Positions 62,386 through 64,000 of a stretch of 64,000 nucleotides of DNA are shown in pieces. Both the position numbers and the translations under genes were made by a program. Within the stretch, counting starts at the first letter, position 1. Each line of letters opens with the position of its first letter. Source of the stretch: JAWPMT01 sp965601475 (GTDB lineage Bacteria; Bacteroidota; Bacteroidia; Cytophagales; Cyclobacteriaceae); assembly GCA_965601475.1 (NCBI GenBank), contig OZ271832.1:1612001-1676000 (forward strand), read 5' to 3'. A model generated the notes under the pieces. The model made no database searches. It was not told the origin of the DNA and worked only from the letters and a program-made list of their open reading frames with translations.

Positions 62386-63833
62386 GCACCCAGGATCGCC
62401 AGAGACTCATACGCCTGGAGTTGGCGCAAATCCTGAGAAACCGCAGCTTTCAAAGGCTTATGGCCATCCTCATGATTTTGATGACCATCGCCGCCTGGAA
62501 TACAAATCAATACATCAAAGCCAAAGAGGCCGAAGTAACCACGCAGCAGGCCCTTGTAGCAGAAAATGACGCAAGACTGGTTGCCGAAATTGACTCACTG
62601 AACCGGGGACTCGCAACCTATGAGAACAGCTATACGCTGCCCAGCAACGGAGTCAGACTAACCTACAACAATCATCGCGTAGCCACGCTTCCTTTCAAGC
62701 CATTCTCATTAGTGGCACTGGGACAGTCGGATCTGTACAGCAACTACAAGAAAATCGTGCTTTATTTCAATAGTTCCTACGAGCGGGCCACGGAAGAACT
62801 TGTCAGCCCACTGGAGCAGCTATTTGGCCAGTTGGACCTGACATTCGTCTGGGTATATGTGCTACCGTTGATCATTTTATTGATCTCATTCAACGTGCTA
62901 TCCCTGGAAAGAGAAACCGGCCGACTTCCGCTGATCGCTTCTCAGCCCATCAGTGTGTACCACTGGCTACTCATGAAGATAGGAGTGCGTTTTCTGGCGA
63001 TATTCACTGTGCTCACTGCATTCACCCTTCTGCTATTGATGGTTTTTCGTGTGGATTTGCTGGGTAACCTCTCGGGGTTAGGCCAGTTACTGATCACACT
63101 CTTGCTGTACAGTGGCTTTTGGTTCTTGCTGAGCCTAGCGATCAACCTGGCAGGATACTCCTCAGGCAAGAGCCTTATTCTACTTACGAGTACCTGGGTT
63201 TTCTTTGTATTCCTCATTCCCTCCTCTGTCAACCTCCTGGGTAAGGAGCTGATATCCATCCCTCCTCGACTGGAGATTGTCAATCACCATCAGTCCATGT
63301 ACAACGAGATGGAGGGCAACCTGGATCTTGAACTGCAGAAGCTCTTTCAAAAACATCCGGATTGGCGGTCAGATGATCCGGTGACTTCAGACCTCTCCAA
63401 TCCCACAGGATGGAACATCAACTACCTCGCCAAGCAATACATCGCCCAAATTAAGCATCAGCCCAAGGTAATGCTATACGAAAGACAAGTAGAAACCAGA
63501 AATCGCTGGGTGGAGGGACTGAGTTTTTTGTCTCCGGCCATGATTGCACAGTCTACCTTGCTGCACATTGCAGGAACCTCCGCTCGCCACTACAGAAGCT
63601 TCCTGAAACAAGCTCAGGAATATGCCCACCAATACCGTCTCTATGTCTTTAAAGGACTGTTTACCAACCATGCATTTTCCGCGGAAGAAGTTAAGAATCT
63701 CACGGCCTTTGAATTTGATACTGACCAGGTGGAAGAAACCTTCCAAAGGGATATGGCGATCCTTTTCTTTTATCTCGGGATCATGATCCTCGGATGCATC
63801 GTCATGGCGAGAAAAAGTCAGAAAATAAAGTAA
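62382..63833 (+). CDS. ABC-2 permease of the DUF3526 type, module 2, second
   Basis: 483 residues, ATG overlapping the previous stop (ATGA). N-terminal helix (LMAILMILMTIAAW), periplasmic domain (40-150), helix cluster (about 155-290; VWVYVLPLIILLISFNVLSL), soluble part and a C-terminal helix (ILFFYLGIMILGCIVMA). Longer than its paralogue at 56741 because of an extra C-terminal helix. Confidence 0.82.
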   Translation: MSTQDRQRLIRLELAQILRNRSFQRLMAILMILMTIAAWNTNQYIKAKEAEVTTQQALVAENDARLVAEIDSLNRGLATYENSYTLPSNGVRLTYNNHRVATLPFKPFSLVALGQSDLYSNYKKIVLYFNSSYERATEELVSPLEQLFGQLDLTFVWVYVLPLIILLISFNVLSLERETGRLPLIASQPISVYHWLLMKIGVRFLAIFTVLTAFTLLLLMVFRVDLLGNLSGLGQLLITLLLYSGFWFLLSLAINLAGYSSGKSLILLTSTWVFFVFLIPSSVNLLGKELISIPPRLEIVNHHQSMYNEMEGNLDLELQKLFQKHPDWRSDDPVTSDLSNPTGWNINYLAKQYIAQIKHQPKVMLYERQVETRNRWVEGLSFLSPAMIAQSTLLHIAGTSARHYRSFLKQAQEYAHQYRLYVFKGLFTNHAFSAEEVKNLTAFEFDTDQVEETFQRDMAILFFYLGIMILGCIVMARKSQKIK

Positions 63834-64000
63834 ATGACAATGAACCTGCTTTCGATACCCTCATTTCTCAGATGGCCCTCAAGAGTACCCAAACAGGTCA
63901 TCAGCCCGTCCTGGGATGATCGCCAATCTGTCCTGAGACCAGATATCAATTTGTATTGCTGGAAGCGCCAGGCCAATCCGGCCATAGTTTCTTTCCTGGA
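63834..64000 (+). CDS. DUF1826-like protein, N-terminal part (cut by window edge)
   Basis: Frame open from the ATG at 63834, immediately after the permease stop, to the window end (55 codons). The visible part contains SVLRPDINLYCWKRQANPAI, which resembles the N-terminus of DUF1826 proteins. That family is found next to COG0523 GTPases in zinc-limitation operons of other bacteria. The call is tentative because only the N-terminus is present. Confidence 0.5.
   Translation, partial: MTMNLLSIPSFLRWPSRVPKQVISPSWDDRQSVLRPDINLYCWKRQANPAIVSFL

Overview
The window looks like chromosomal DNA of a Bacteroidota bacterium, probably Cytophagia-like. The phylum call is supported by TonB-dependent receptors with carboxypeptidase-like N-terminal domains, FecR/ECF sigma operons, a DUF4249 lipoprotein, a TIGR03643 protein, a V-type ATPase operon with a DUF2764 subunit, an RND-TolC fusion pump and TAnnTTTG-like -7 boxes. 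The genus cannot be fixed from sequence alone. Genes are densely packed, and many neighbours overlap by 4 nt (ATGA).

Layout. 1-6083 (minus): V-type ATPase operon, E-DUF2764-A-B-D-I, with I cut by the window edge. 6422-8299 (minus): a cytidylate-kinase-like protein, a small secreted protein with a decayed extra copy beside it, and an HExxH fragment. 8602-12614 (plus): a periplasmic beta-propeller/GAF sensor overlapping a glutamate-receptor-like potassium channel. 12645-14743 (minus): CoA-binding protein and alpha-glucan phosphorylase. 14996-21771 (plus): acyl-CoA ligase, RsgA, a TPR/AraC regulator, a DUF5367-like membrane protein, a flavodoxin-fold reductase and an aldo/keto reductase. 21820-26303 (minus): light-response and DNA-repair cluster with TIGR03643, a photolyase-like protein that appears circularly permuted, a conventional cryptochrome/photolyase, and a PhrB-type protein without its iron-sulfur ligands. 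26512-34833 (minus): one ECF sigma factor followed by two FecR-TonB receptor pairs and a DUF4249 lipoprotein.

35354-38593 (plus): AraC regulator, SRPBCC protein, lipoprotein and small proteins. 38641-43849 (plus): heavy-metal RND pump fused to its TolC-like channel, then its adaptor. 46204-50317 (plus): a compact signalling locus of PAS histidine kinase, PAS-SpoIIE phosphatase, roadblock-like protein, ABC-type ATPase and dual-specificity phosphatase. 50377-64000: a probable zinc-limitation island. It has a TonB receptor and a duplicated-domain lipoprotein on the minus strand. On the plus strand is a run of about 11 genes with two paralogous ABC-2 exporter modules flanking an OB-fold-like protein, a His-rich lipoprotein and a COG0523 metallochaperone GTPase, ending in a partial DUF1826-like gene. 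Three dyads of the form TGCAA-N5-TTGCA sit at the promoters of this island and look like the operator of a Fur-family (Zur-like) repressor.

The strongest candidates for new biology are the zinc island with its operators and twin exporters, the PAS kinase/phosphatase locus, the propeller-GAF/channel pair, and the permuted photolyase. No CRISPR array, tRNA, rRNA, insertion sequence or phage gene was seen.
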